Positions 5,744 to 5,995 of a stretch of 5,995 bases of DNA are shown here, in pieces. A program made the translations under genes and the position numbers. The DNA is from Methanobacterium sp. (GTDB lineage Archaea > Methanobacteriota > Methanobacteria > Methanobacteriales > Methanobacteriaceae), in assembly GCA_003164415.1 (NCBI GenBank), contig PLTK01000094.1, positions 1 to 5,995 of the forward strand, written 5' to 3'. Within the stretch, counting starts at the first letter, position 1. Every line of letters begins with the position of its first letter. The notes under the pieces are model-generated. The model was not told the DNA's origin. It made no database searches and saw only the letters and a list, made by a program, of their open reading frames with translations.

Positions 5744-5995
5744 ATGAAGGTTATTAAGGAAACAAAGAAGGAATTTGAGGTAGAAATTACTGGAGAAACT
5801 CATTCTCTATGCAACACTTTAAGAAAAACACTTATGGAAGATGAGGATGTTGAGGCAGCAGCCTACGTAATTGAACATCCTATTATAGGGCAGCCAAAAC
5901 TATATGTAAAGGGTAAAAATCCTAAAAAATCACTTCAAACTGCAGCAGAGACTGTTAAATCAAGATCTGAAGAACTTAAAAATCTTATTATTTCT
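5744..5995 (+). CDS. rpoL: DNA-directed RNA polymerase subunit L (RpoL), 3' end missing
   Basis: RpoL is the archaeal counterpart of eukaryotic Rpb11/AC19 and pairs with subunit D to form the assembly platform of RNA polymerase, equivalent to the bacterial alpha dimer. The frame runs from the ATG at 5744 to the window edge, exactly 84 codons without a stop; full-length RpoL is usually about 90-100 residues, so only the end is missing. Diagnostic features are FEVEITGETHSLCNTLRKTL (11-30), with the conserved HSLCN-L core of the dimerisation fold, and the AAYVIEHP stretch (39-46) followed by PKLYVKG. The start lies one base beyond the csl4 stop, with GAGGG at 5734-5738 inside the end of csl4 as ribosome binding site. 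Confidence 0.95.
   Translation, partial: MKVIKETKKEFEVEITGETHSLCNTLRKTLMEDEDVEAAAYVIEHPIIGQPKLYVKGKNPKKSLQTAAETVKSRSEELKNLIIS

Noticed and set aside
1..5995. Search for CRISPR repeats, tRNA or rRNA genes, toxin-antitoxin pairs or a novel defence system
   Set aside because: No spaced direct repeats, no cloverleaf or rRNA-like sequence, and every intact gene belongs to a known housekeeping family.

Overview
The window is an AT-rich stretch of archaeal chromosome, most like a mesophilic member of the Methanobacteriales (a Methanobacterium-type methanogen). The evidence is the set of archaeal core genes (Pus10, SRP54 with archaeal-type domains, radical-SAM type Dph2, the exosome cap protein Csl4, RNA polymerase subunit RpoL), Shine-Dalgarno sites of the GGTGAT/AGGTGA type, TATA-like boxes just upstream of genes, and very AT-rich spacers. 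The genus is inferred from gene content and protein sequence character, not from a database comparison.

Layout. Bases 1-1211 (minus strand) hold almost all of pus10, a tRNA pseudouridine synthase, cut only at its extreme C-terminus by the window edge. A 143-bp spacer follows, then srp54 (1355-2686, minus), the GTPase of the signal recognition particle. Next is a 680-bp gene-free divergent region (2687-3366). It carries the srp54 promoter at one end, the hpt promoter at the other, and in the middle an island of coding-like composition that looks like a decayed protein-coding remnant on the minus strand (about 2876-3091). On the plus strand follow hpt (purine phosphoribosyltransferase, 3367-3936), dph2 (first step of diphthamide synthesis on elongation factor 2, 3989-4981), a 191-bp spacer with a probable promoter, csl4 (5173-5742), and after a single base rpoL (5744 to the window end, incomplete).

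How the genes fit together. This is a housekeeping information-processing neighbourhood: tRNA modification, protein targeting, translation-factor modification, RNA degradation and transcription, with one purine-salvage enzyme. srp54 and hpt are divergent. hpt and dph2 are probably co-transcribed (52-bp gap, no convincing separate promoter), and csl4-rpoL are tightly coupled. I see no CRISPR array, rRNA, tRNA, intact mobile element or defence system, and nothing in the proteins that amounts to an undescribed system. The least explained parts are the degraded remnant between srp54 and hpt and two short inverted repeats in upstream regions.
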